Source: a virus. Taken from it: a DNA stretch of 64,000 nucleotides. The translations under genes were made by a program, and so were the position numbers. The DNA is taken from IMG/VR virus record IMGVR_UViG_3300032236_001304, positions 24,443-88,442 of that record; one strand, written 5' to 3'. The stretch's first letter is position 1. Each line of letters starts with the position of its first letter. This document shows positions 29,501 through 36,554 of the stretch, piece by piece. The notes below the pieces were generated by a model. The model was not told where the DNA came from. It ran no database searches and worked only from the letters and a program-made list of their open reading frames with translations.

Positions 29501-30557
29501 ATCATTTACATTAACGGGTGCATTAAATGAAGTATTCGTAGATGATATAGGTCCTAAATTTTATGATAGTGCACTTAGTGCAGCAGATAATGCAATGAAT
29601 TACTTTGGTAACTATTGGAGATACTTAAAAGTACAAGGTGTTAAATATTATTTGTATTTACAATTAATAAATCAATCAACAGGACAAGCAAGACAATATA
29701 CTATTGCATATATTCAATGTGATTTACCATATAATCCAGCAGATGGTGCATCAAATTATAAAAATGGTTCTTTAACTACATCACCTGCACTATTTTCAAA
29801 TTTAGCAGCTGGAAATTATACATTAGGATTAATACATTATGCGGAAGCTACTCAAATAGCTAATCCATATGTACCATCTTCTCCAGGTGATGGTATAACA
29901 GTTTATCCATGGACATCTACTCAAAATGGTGTTCTTAATGTAACGTATGGTTCATCAAACGCATATTCTGTATTAAACGCGGGTGGATTATCTTTGTATC
30001 AAGGTTCTCAGAATTATGTAAAAGCAGTTTCACCGGGAAGTGGTACGGATGCATATTTTACAGTTAAAGGAAGAACTAGTTTTATAAATTCAGTAACCAT
30101 CGGTGGTACATTGAATGCAAACTTTAAACAATTCCAAATTACACATCCATTAGATAAAAATAAATGGTTATTTCACTCAGCAATAGAAGCACCAAGAGCG
30201 GATTTGATTTATAGAGGAACAATTGAATTATTAAATGGAAGTGGTAGTGTTAATATAGATAGTCAATCTAAAATGATGGATGGTACTTTTGTTGCATTAA
30301 CAAAAAATAGACAATTATTTTTACAAAACAATGTTAGTTTTGATAAAGTAATTGGAACAATAGATGGTGCAATTGTAAATGTAATTTGTGAAAATAAAAA
30401 TTCAAATGATAAAATTGGTTGGATGGTAGTAGCAGAAAGAAATGATACTGAAATTTTAGCATCTAAATTATATAATACAAGTGGTAGCTATATACCAGAA
30501 CGATATAAAGATTCTGTTTTTACAGAAAATTATACAATTGATAGTGGTTCAATTTAA
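26568..30557 (+). CDS. Large tail fiber / receptor-binding protein with three internal repeats
   Basis: A 1329-residue fiber candidate. The N-terminal ~150 residues form an attachment-type beta domain (ELVQTYVTDTNPNSDYFVI, VSIKELLQPLYSI). A Ser/Ala/Val-rich low-complexity shaft follows (about residues 430-545; VSQSASSSLSLVSQSVSKS). Then come three copies of a repeat unit beginning IFTDS(T/N)GK and containing (S/T)WKTYM and G(N/K)FYL, encoded near 28220-28460, 28535-28790 and 28995-29230, separated by Ala-rich linkers. A C-terminal globular region includes WRYLKVQGVKYYLYL. This layout is typical of trimeric distal fibers that bind the host receptor. It is flanked by an oxygenase and by sugar-transfer genes. 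Confidence 0.75.
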   Translation: MAVDIKVAPDEKLELVQTYVTDTNPNSDYFVISELPDTFSGGKNAFLIAGSDKLLSNTEIKIQVRDAAGNVCYIEFSNGLPTEYYEGNSKVVAVYVYPTLTAFGPATITILGQLKDTPPEWNGLYSVKWQRQVNINPALANTTRVRLYKRPAVSIKELLQPLYSIVSGSKVASLVTQSFASITVNQLETFAGDVKRVKVYRTSAGDISDYELIQDISIEAKNLLTTYALSGSVVGNAGLFGPDSLSKVWNTGSLYATLNSTYVTDGLELTGSGYFKYTSSLNLLSSNTYELELDTFYTGSTATNLVAYISGTQNGVIPITTFSGSTPTKNFGTTTIPFTIPNDEPTASLYLSQSSGINQWHVGNISLNLSQDTAFSPNEVSFITSMPTVLGNETFNFKFELYDVNNNYVPVAVTASALFNGGNNNIGGTLLIVSSSTSASNAYTSASILALSQSVSGTIGIVTGSVSFVSTSVSSSLSQSFGATAAASASLQSSSLYISASVSGTISNVSQSASSSLSLVSQSVSKSIASISASAASASNFNYAYTTYLDGNIFTDSTGKLIKTPATSSTQNGLYTGQQYLGFYSGSSWKTYMANNGNFYLTSSVAGGGFMAWNAAAANLAIAGNITILGGDAATTASVTTAVNNGTASLSQSLAPNIFTDSNGKIVRPPTNPASNYGLFLASDHLGFYSASATDGGTWKTYMDNSGKFYLTGSASNYLKWDGSVLTIAGAINIVGGQAATDIANAASSGSNALSYAVANNATASAAAASQAATAASTAANYALINANTSSISAAATAAGFALINANTASIFTDSTGKINKTPATGSQTGLFLGDSYLGYYNGSNWKTYMQNNGNFYLSGTNGYLSWNAGADTLGIKGDIIATNITATTTGNIAGWNIDGSRFYKSVTNVGLLEIKSSDNTISMYDTANNLKLQINPTNTQPTITIPSNTTTIGAVQGTFKIPPGVYTNSQYYSETVASFTLTGALNEVFVDDIGPKFYDSALSAADNAMNYFGNYWRYLKVQGVKYYLYLQLINQSTGQARQYTIAYIQCDLPYNPADGASNYKNGSLTTSPALFSNLAAGNYTLGLIHYAEATQIANPYVPSSPGDGITVYPWTSTQNGVLNVTYGSSNAYSVLNAGGLSLYQGSQNYVKAVSPGSGTDAYFTVKGRTSFINSVTIGGTLNANFKQFQITHPLDKNKWLFHSAIEAPRADLIYRGTIELLNGSGSVNIDSQSKMMDGTFVALTKNRQLFLQNNVSFDKVIGTIDGAIVNVICENKNSNDKIGWMVVAERNDTEILASKLYNTSGSYIPERYKDSVFTENYTIDSGSI
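28220..29230 (+). repeat. Three in-frame fiber repeats (IFTDS-GK ... WKTYM ... FYL)
   Basis: Within the tail fiber gene three units start near 28220, 28535 and 28995. Each encodes IFTDSxGK, then a G(L/Y)xxGxxxLG(F/Y)Y segment, (S/T/N)WKTYM, xxNG/SGxFYL and a final W-containing strand leading to I/G-x-I. Spacing is about 315 and 460 nt, the second enlarged by an Ala-rich linker. The copies diverge at nucleotide level, so they are old duplications. Confidence 0.75.
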
Positions 30558-30567
30558 AATAAAATAA

Positions 30568-31581
30568 ATGTTTGATTTATTAGTTACAACCGGAGCAGGT
30601 AATGTTCCGATGGGTGGAAGTGATATATGGGTAAATAATTTTTTAGAAAATGTAGTACCATTTTTAAATTACGATACTGTATTATTAATTGATGGTAGAA
30701 TGCCTAATGGATTTGATCCTGATTCTATTCCGTGTCAATTTTGTTTTTCAAAAGAACAACCTCTATTAGTAGAACCGCTTTTAAGAAATTGTAGAAGAAT
30801 ACATTTTTTACATAACAATTATTATCGTAGAGATGAATTATGGGAATATAAACATAAATTTCATACAATATTTTGTCACGCTTACATCAAAGAAATTATA
30901 AACACTAATGTAGATTTAGGATTAGATAGAGTATACTTACCTACTACAATGGATTTACAATGGGAACAGGATGTAATGAATCAATGTAAACAAATTGTTT
31001 GGATTGGGTGTAATGATGGTTTGGTACAAAAAGATTTTAAAAATAAAACAATACAAATACCAAATTATTATGAGTTTCAAATCCGTAATGAATATAATTG
31101 GAATACAGATAAAATAGGATATGCAGCACGTAGTGAGACAAGAAAGTGTTTTCATTTTTTAGATAAACATAAAGGATACGTTTGTACAGACTGGATGGGA
31201 TATGAAAATTTAAAAGAAGGATTAAATTTAGATTTGAAAAAGGTAAGATTTTATCCATATAATTTGGATAATCACAAAAATTTCTTTAACTTAGACTTTA
31301 CGATATTTCACGGTTGTTATGTAAACGAACCTTTTGGTTATTCTATATTTAACGCAGTAGATTATGGTAAGCTTCCAATACTAAACAAATATTGGATGCC
31401 AAGAATACCATACAAATATAGAGCATCAACAAAAGAAGAATTTAATAAAATGTATGAAATAATGTGTAATGATTTTGAAGTTGAAAGACAATATCAATTC
31501 AAACTATTAAAAGAAGCATTATCTATATATGATAATAAAAATGAATGGATAATGAAAATAGTTAATCTGTTAAATAAATGA
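30568..31581 (+). CDS. GT-B-type glycosyltransferase-like protein
   Basis: A 337-residue protein resembling GT-B glycosyltransferases. The N-terminus VTTGAGNVPMGGSDIWVNNF (read with GGS as a donor-side Gly loop) is followed by IHFLHNNYY. The C-terminal half has FHGCYVNEPFGYSIFNAVDYGKLPI (about residues 248-272, two adjoining pieces), in which E-PFG(Y)S..NA..YG matches the 'E.fg....Ea.a.G.PvI' nucleotide-sugar loop. It follows the tail fiber by 10 nt and overlaps the next gene by 4 nt. The donor sugar and acceptor are unknown; fiber glycosylation is one possibility. Confidence 0.6.
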   Translation: MFDLLVTTGAGNVPMGGSDIWVNNFLENVVPFLNYDTVLLIDGRMPNGFDPDSIPCQFCFSKEQPLLVEPLLRNCRRIHFLHNNYYRRDELWEYKHKFHTIFCHAYIKEIINTNVDLGLDRVYLPTTMDLQWEQDVMNQCKQIVWIGCNDGLVQKDFKNKTIQIPNYYEFQIRNEYNWNTDKIGYAARSETRKCFHFLDKHKGYVCTDWMGYENLKEGLNLDLKKVRFYPYNLDNHKNFFNLDFTIFHGCYVNEPFGYSIFNAVDYGKLPILNKYWMPRIPYKYRASTKEEFNKMYEIMCNDFEVERQYQFKLLKEALSIYDNKNEWIMKIVNLLNK

Positions 31582-32315
31582 AAAAAAAATTATTAGTTGT
31601 AGGATGTTCATATTCCGCAAAAGCAAAACATAATGAATATATTGTATGGTCGGATTTTTTAGAACAGGATTTAGATATAGAAATAGATAATTTTGCAGAA
31701 CATGGAGCTAGTAATATTTTAATACGAAGAATATTACAAACAAAATTAGCAGAAAAAAAATATGATTATGTAATTGTTCAATGGAGTACAATTGATAGAT
31801 GGGATTATCCTAAAACAACATATCCAACGTACCACCCATTTGGTTCAGATACATCGGCATCAGGATATAAAGATGCTTTTTATATGCACTATTATAATAG
31901 TTATGGAGCAATTATGGATACATTAGATAATATTATTTTAGCACAATATATGTTAGAAAAATACAATACACCATATACAATGATTTCAATGGGTAATTTA
32001 TTTGAAATGGAAGCTTCAATAGAAGCAATTAAAATATTATTAACCAATAAAGGAGATTATACTACAATTAAAACTAATAATATTTTAAATAATACACCCA
32101 ATAATTCAGATTATGATAATATTAGTTCAGTATTAAAACTTATAGATTTTTCTAAATTTAATTTTACAACAATTCCAAATAATTATTTTGGTGGAGGAAT
32201 GATTGAATTTTTATTAGAAAAAGGAGATGCACCACAATTTAAATTTCATTATAATACTGAACAACATAAAATTTTTTCGGATGAATTTATAAAACCAATT
32301 TTACAAAAAATATAA
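31578..32315 (+). CDS. SGNH-like protein (GCSYS), catalytic Asp not evident
   Basis: A 245-residue protein with an SGNH/GDSL-type N-terminus: VVGCSYSAK places the nucleophile Ser at residue 11, and NFAEHGASN (about residue 43) provides the G-x-x-N block. YVIVQWSTIDRW is the usual strand after it. The expected C-terminal Asp-x-(x)-His is unclear: the end reads FKFHYNTEQHK, with no Asp before the His. It may therefore be an altered or non-hydrolytic member. It is the first of six SGNH-like genes in the window and overlaps the upstream glycosyltransferase by 4 nt. Confidence 0.65.
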   Translation: MKKKLLVVGCSYSAKAKHNEYIVWSDFLEQDLDIEIDNFAEHGASNILIRRILQTKLAEKKYDYVIVQWSTIDRWDYPKTTYPTYHPFGSDTSASGYKDAFYMHYYNSYGAIMDTLDNIILAQYMLEKYNTPYTMISMGNLFEMEASIEAIKILLTNKGDYTTIKTNNILNNTPNNSDYDNISSVLKLIDFSKFNFTTIPNNYFGGGMIEFLLEKGDAPQFKFHYNTEQHKIFSDEFIKPILQKI

Positions 32316-32322
32316 TATAAAA

Positions 32323-33159
32323 ATGGAAGAAAATAAATTATATATAATAACCGGTGGGGATTCGTTTAGTACGAATACACAAAATATGGATAATATGCAT
32401 TCATTGAGAGCATTATTAACATCAACAAATATAAACTATTTTAATCATTTAGAATATGATTATAGATCAAATGGAATTAATGCAGAATTTTTTAATTTAG
32501 GTTACCCATCGGCAGGAAATCATTATATTTTAGATACCGTAAAAGATAAAGTTAATGAATTATTATCAAATGGAATTGAAGCAAAGAATATTATAGTTTT
32601 TACTCAATTTACATATTTTATGAGAAATTTAGAATCATTAGATACTGAAAAAATTATAAAAAAAGAACATATTGCAGATTATTATCAATTACACCAAATA
32701 AATTATTCAAAAGATGAAATATATAATATTGTATATAAACATTTAACTGATATACTTGATTTTGGTAAATGGTTAGATGAGAAAAAAGATATTAAATTCA
32801 AATTCTTTTTTCCACATGATGTATTTAATGTTAAAAATAATATATTACAATTATTATTAAATAGAAATGAAAAAATAAAACAAAAAATATTAGAATTAAA
32901 ACCATATTTTTTGTATAATGATCCAAATACATTAGCGGGAATATACGAAAATTATATCAAAAGTAATCATGATAATATATGGTCAGCATATGTATCTAAT
33001 ACCGATTTACATTATAATTCAATTGTATATTATTATTGGTATATAGAAAAAATAAAACCATTTATATTTCCACAAGAAAATGTTAAACATATAATAGAAG
33101 AAGAAGAATTAGAACAACAAAAAGAAGAACTTAAAAGAATTTTTTTAAAAAAATTATAA
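32323..33159 (+). CDS. SGNH/GDSL hydrolase-like protein
   Basis: A 278-residue SGNH-type protein, a fold used by esterases and O-acetyl/acyl transferases. Block I is TGGDSFSTN (Ser at about 14), block III is NLGYPSAGNHYIL (about residue 60, G-x-x-N) and the C-terminal block is SNTDLHYNS (Asp-Leu-His). The FTQFTYFMRN segment takes the place of the usual W-S/T strand. The gene is extremely AT-rich. It begins 7 nt after the previous SGNH-like gene and is directly followed by a methyltransferase. Substrate unknown. Confidence 0.7.
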   Translation: MEENKLYIITGGDSFSTNTQNMDNMHSLRALLTSTNINYFNHLEYDYRSNGINAEFFNLGYPSAGNHYILDTVKDKVNELLSNGIEAKNIIVFTQFTYFMRNLESLDTEKIIKKEHIADYYQLHQINYSKDEIYNIVYKHLTDILDFGKWLDEKKDIKFKFFFPHDVFNVKNNILQLLLNRNEKIKQKILELKPYFLYNDPNTLAGIYENYIKSNHDNIWSAYVSNTDLHYNSIVYYYWYIEKIKPFIFPQENVKHIIEEEELEQQKEELKRIFLKKL

Positions 33160-33915
33160 ATGATAACAAATAAAGATTACATTAAAGAATTTATTTCTAA
33201 TAATCAAGAAATAGATGATTACGGAGACCAGGTTTTATTAAGTGTTCCATATCGATGGTCACACGGTGCTACAGATGACCATTTAGGTGACGGTTTAATT
33301 ATATATTCACTTATTCAATATATGAGAGCAAAGGTATGTGTTTGTTTAGGAAGTGGTGGCGGATTTATACCAAGAATTATGACACAGGCTAGATATGATT
33401 TATGGAATCAAAATATATTTGAAGGTAATGGTGATTTTAATCATGGTGATATTGGATGTACTTATATTGTAGATGCTGCAAATGGAATCGGTGGTAATGT
33501 AAATTGGTTAAAAGAAGAATCATTCTTTAGAAGAACATTTTGGCCTAGAATTATAAACGATACAACCGCAAATGCATTTCATAATTACTTTGTATTGAAT
33601 GATATTAAGATAGATTATTTACATATTGATGCAGGGCATAGTTATGAAAATGTAAAAGAAGATTTTGATTTATACTCTCAATTGATGAGTGAAAATGGAA
33701 TCATTTCTATACATGATACTGACCCTAATTATGCAGATAAATACATAGTGACAAATGAAGTTAAAGATAGGGGTGATTTTGATGATTGGAATGGACCAAT
33801 TCAATTAGCAAAAGAAATAGATACTACAAAATGGGAGGTATTTAATTTATTTAATTTTGGTATATTAAAAAATAAACCAGCATCAACTGGATTAACATTG
33901 GTAAGAAAAAAATGA
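33160..33915 (+). CDS. Class I SAM-dependent methyltransferase
   Basis: A 251-residue methyltransferase of the Methyltransf_24 / cephalosporin-hydroxylase-like type that methylates small molecules or sugars. The SAM site is VCVCLGSGGGFIPRIM (about residues 58-73, motif I). The acidic and downstream motifs are IDYLHIDAGHSYENVKEDF (about residues 147-165), where 'iD~~HiDa.Hsye.v..D~' is the family signature, followed by GIISIHDTDP. It starts 0 nt after an SGNH-like gene and overlaps the next by 4 nt. Sugar O-methylation fits the surrounding glycan genes; this is inference. Confidence 0.8.
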   Translation: MITNKDYIKEFISNNQEIDDYGDQVLLSVPYRWSHGATDDHLGDGLIIYSLIQYMRAKVCVCLGSGGGFIPRIMTQARYDLWNQNIFEGNGDFNHGDIGCTYIVDAANGIGGNVNWLKEESFFRRTFWPRIINDTTANAFHNYFVLNDIKIDYLHIDAGHSYENVKEDFDLYSQLMSENGIISIHDTDPNYADKYIVTNEVKDRGDFDDWNGPIQLAKEIDTTKWEVFNLFNFGILKNKPASTGLTLVRKK

Positions 33916-34760
33916 TAAGATTAGTTACAGTAACAGGTAGTAGAACAAACACATTAAAACATATGTTAAATCACTATAAAAATATGGTGGATGAAATGTA
34001 TGTTGTTGTATATGAATGGGATGGATTTAGTACATATGATGAAGTAGAAAAAATTGTAAAAGAATTTCCAACTGCACAAATTATAAAAAGAACAACTAAA
34101 GAAAAGTTTAATTGGGAATATGTAACTTACTTATATAATCAAACTAAAATGTTATTTCCTAACGATTGGTGGATTATTTCGGATGATGATGAATTTCAAG
34201 TGTATTCAAAAGTAATTTCAGATATTATAAAAATATGTGATGAAAGTGGATATGAATTTGTAACCGGCGGATTTGTAGATAGAATAGGTAAGAACGGTAC
34301 ATTTGCTGAAATAAAAGAAGATTCTAATCTATGGGAGTTATTTCCAATGGTGGGATTTTTTAGATATCCTTTAAGTGGAGCATGTCCTAATAAAGTAACG
34401 ATGTGTAAAGGATATATAGAACTTACTCCTGGTCAACATTATGCAAAAATAGATGGACAAACCACTTGGAAATGGCAAGGATGGAATCATCCACTAAGAT
34501 TTCCAACAACTCAAAACTTTACACAAGTACATCATTTTAAATGGGATAGTACAGTCTTAGATAGATTACAGGATGTTGCAAATGTTGGGCAAGTATATTC
34601 TTACTCAAAAGAATATCAAGAAATGTACGATGCTATAAAACTAAATAATTTTAAAATTGATATTTATGATGAGAGATTTTTAATGGAAGAAGTTAAAACA
34701 CCAACATATTGGTCATACAAAAATTGGAACAAACTTTCTAAAATAATACTCTCCATTTAA
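33912..34760 (+). CDS. GT-A-type glycosyltransferase-like protein
   Basis: A 282-residue putative glycosyltransferase. The N-terminus RLVTVTGSRTNTLKHMLNHY resembles the start of GT2-like/DUF glycosyltransferases, and WWIISDDDEFQVY (about residues 85-97) provides a D-x-D type metal site. Later segments include GACPNKVTMCKGYIEL and QVHHFKWDSTVLDRL (about residue 200), in which a His in 'vHHfkW' is often a late metal ligand in such enzymes. It overlaps the methyltransferase by 4 nt. A 35 nt gap after it contains a Bacteroidetes-type promoter, so it ends the transcript started at the tail fiber. Confidence 0.65.
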   Translation: MIRLVTVTGSRTNTLKHMLNHYKNMVDEMYVVVYEWDGFSTYDEVEKIVKEFPTAQIIKRTTKEKFNWEYVTYLYNQTKMLFPNDWWIISDDDEFQVYSKVISDIIKICDESGYEFVTGGFVDRIGKNGTFAEIKEDSNLWELFPMVGFFRYPLSGACPNKVTMCKGYIELTPGQHYAKIDGQTTWKWQGWNHPLRFPTTQNFTQVHHFKWDSTVLDRLQDVANVGQVYSYSKEYQEMYDAIKLNNFKIDIYDERFLMEEVKTPTYWSYKNWNKLSKIILSI

Positions 34761-34792
34761 TTTGGTTTTTTAAATAAAATTTGTTACATTTA
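34761..34792 (+). promoter_or_regulatory. Bacteroidetes-type promoter (TTTG-N20-TACATTTA)
   Basis: TTTG at 34761-34764 and TACATTTA at 34785-34792, again 20 nt apart, match TTTG/TAnnTTTG with one mismatch in the -7 element. The chosen ATG at 34796 is 3 nt downstream. This is the only promoter I can support for the 24-gene run to 58925. Confidence 0.45.
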
Positions 34793-34795
34793 AGT

Positions 34796-36277
34796 ATGGT
34801 TAATCATAAATTAGCAATCATTGTACCATATAGAGATAGACGTGATCATTTAGATACGTTTATTCCACATATGAAGGAATTTCTTAAAGATAAAGGAATT
34901 GCTTACAAAATATTTGTCATTGAACAATCTGATGATAAACCTTTTAATTATGGAAAACTTTGTAATGCAGCATTTAGTTTAATAAAAGATGATTTTGATT
35001 ATTTTTGTTTTCATGATGTAGACCAATTACCAATTAATGATAGTTGTGATTATTCATATAAAGAATATCCAGTACATTTAGCAACTAGAGCTTCTGCACA
35101 TAATGATAGATTACCTTACTTACAATATTTTGGTGGTGCAGTTATTTTTACTAAAGAAGATTTTGAAAAAATTAATGGTTATTCAAATGAATACTATGGA
35201 TGGGGATATGGTGATATAGATTTAATATTTAGATGTTCTCAAAAAGAATTAGATGTAGATTATGTGTATGCATATCCAAAAGTAAATAGTGAATATGAAA
35301 TTGGTGAAATGGAAGAAACGGATTCATTAAAATCAGAAAAAATACATTCAATAAAATTTGATGGAGAAACATTTTTAGAAATTAAACCAAACAAATTTTT
35401 AAAAAGTTTAACATCAGATAGTTTTACCGTTTCAATGTGGATTAAACCAGAAGATAATTTATTGAAACAACAATACATTTTAAGTTGGCCGGGATTTAAT
35501 TCAGGTGTATCATTAAATTTAGATAATCAATTAATTTTCAATTTTTGGAACTCACAAAAAATTTATTATTACAATTATAAAAAAATTAAACCAAACGAAT
35601 GGAATCATTTAATTGTTAATGTAAACTTCGATGATAATAAATTAAAAATGTGGTTAAATGGAATTGAATTACAACCAAACAAAGATGCATCGGTTAATTT
35701 TAAAACACCATTATTTGATTATTCGGAATCAAACATTTATATAGGATGTGGTTCAATTAATAAAGAATTTTATACAGGTGAATTAAGTAATCTTTATATG
35801 TTTGATTATACTTTAACACCAGGTGAAATAGAAAAATTATATTTGAATGGATTATATTTAAACAAATTTTTACAAACAAAATTTGAACCTGTGGTAAGAT
35901 ATGAATTTGATAACTTTTATAAACAATATTTTATAGATAAAAGCAAAACCCATAATCACGCTAAAGTATTTGGAAAAGCAGGAACAGATTATTTAAAATT
36001 AGTATCAGAAGTAACAATAGAAAAAGTATCAGAAATTCCAATACCACATAGAGTAGCAGGTGAATATCAATCATTAGAGCACGATGGTGATTTAGATATC
36101 AAAGATAAGTTTAATGGATTTGATCCTGATACATTAGAAAATAAAAAGATTTTCTTTGATGATATATTTTCAAAAAGATTTTCTACGGATAAAATAGGAT
36201 TGAGTTCTCTTAAATTTAAATTAATTGAAAATGAAGAATTTGATAATAAAACAAATTGGATTAAAGTAATATTATAA
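34796..36277 (+). CDS. GT7 galactosyltransferase-like protein with inserted LamG-like domain, copy 1 (degenerate motif)
   Basis: A 493-residue protein related to animal-type beta-1,4-galactosyltransferases (GT7). Residues 5-15 read KLAIIVPYRDR, DVD at 74-76 is the metal motif, and QYFGGAVIFTKEDFEKINGYS leads to YYGWGYGDID near 134-141. Intact GT7 enzymes have WGWGxEDDD there; here Glu and the middle Asp are lost (GDID), so catalysis may be altered. A LamG/concanavalin-like domain (about 184-385: SIKFDGETFLEIKP, FTVSMWIKP, LYMFDYTLTPGEIEKLYLNG) then interrupts the fold, and the GT7 C-terminal part resumes with QSLEH and GLSSLKFKL. ATG 34796 is chosen over TTG 34781 because it follows the promoter and opens the conserved domain. 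Confidence 0.8.
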   Translation: MVNHKLAIIVPYRDRRDHLDTFIPHMKEFLKDKGIAYKIFVIEQSDDKPFNYGKLCNAAFSLIKDDFDYFCFHDVDQLPINDSCDYSYKEYPVHLATRASAHNDRLPYLQYFGGAVIFTKEDFEKINGYSNEYYGWGYGDIDLIFRCSQKELDVDYVYAYPKVNSEYEIGEMEETDSLKSEKIHSIKFDGETFLEIKPNKFLKSLTSDSFTVSMWIKPEDNLLKQQYILSWPGFNSGVSLNLDNQLIFNFWNSQKIYYYNYKKIKPNEWNHLIVNVNFDDNKLKMWLNGIELQPNKDASVNFKTPLFDYSESNIYIGCGSINKEFYTGELSNLYMFDYTLTPGEIEKLYLNGLYLNKFLQTKFEPVVRYEFDNFYKQYFIDKSKTHNHAKVFGKAGTDYLKLVSEVTIEKVSEIPIPHRVAGEYQSLEHDGDLDIKDKFNGFDPDTLENKKIFFDDIFSKRFSTDKIGLSSLKFKLIENEEFDNKTNWIKVIL

Positions 36278-36287
36278 AATAAAGTAT

Positions 36288-36554
36288 ATGGCAAAAGAAG
36301 TAAAAACCGATAACTTAAGTATCGAAGAAAGAACAGTTTTGGCTTTAGAAAGACAAGCAAAAGCATATGAAAGAATGGCTGGTGCACAAGAAGACTTAGC
36401 TGATTGGTTTCATGGATTCGATAGAAAGACTTGGACTGAAAAGTTAGAGTGGTACTTACATGAGTTCTATCAAATTATGAAAACTAAGCAAGTAGGTGGT
36501 TCTATATCTAGACCTGATAGAGGTTATGAGAGAGAAGCAGATGAGCAAAAATAA
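36288..36554 (+). CDS. Small helical protein between GT7 copies, unknown function
   Basis: An 88-residue charged, helical protein: SIEERTVLALERQAKAYERM (about residues 11-30) then QEDLADWFHGFDRKTWTEKL. I recognise no family. It begins 10 nt after the first GT7 gene and overlaps the second by 14 nt. Its codon pattern looks less AT-extreme than that of the first GT7 gene. It could be an adaptor for the transferases; nothing in the sequence tests this. Confidence 0.65.
   Translation: MAKEVKTDNLSIEERTVLALERQAKAYERMAGAQEDLADWFHGFDRKTWTEKLEWYLHEFYQIMKTKQVGGSISRPDRGYEREADEQK

Noticed and set aside
34781-34795. Upstream TTG start for the first GT7 gene
   Set aside because: The extra five residues (LHLS-type) overlap the promoter element; ATG at 34796 begins the conserved GT7 domain.
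36496-36540. Upstream ATG start for the second GT7 gene
   Set aside because: It would add 15 residues lying wholly inside the previous gene, and the paralogs begin just before the PYR(D/N)R motif, fitting ATG 36541.
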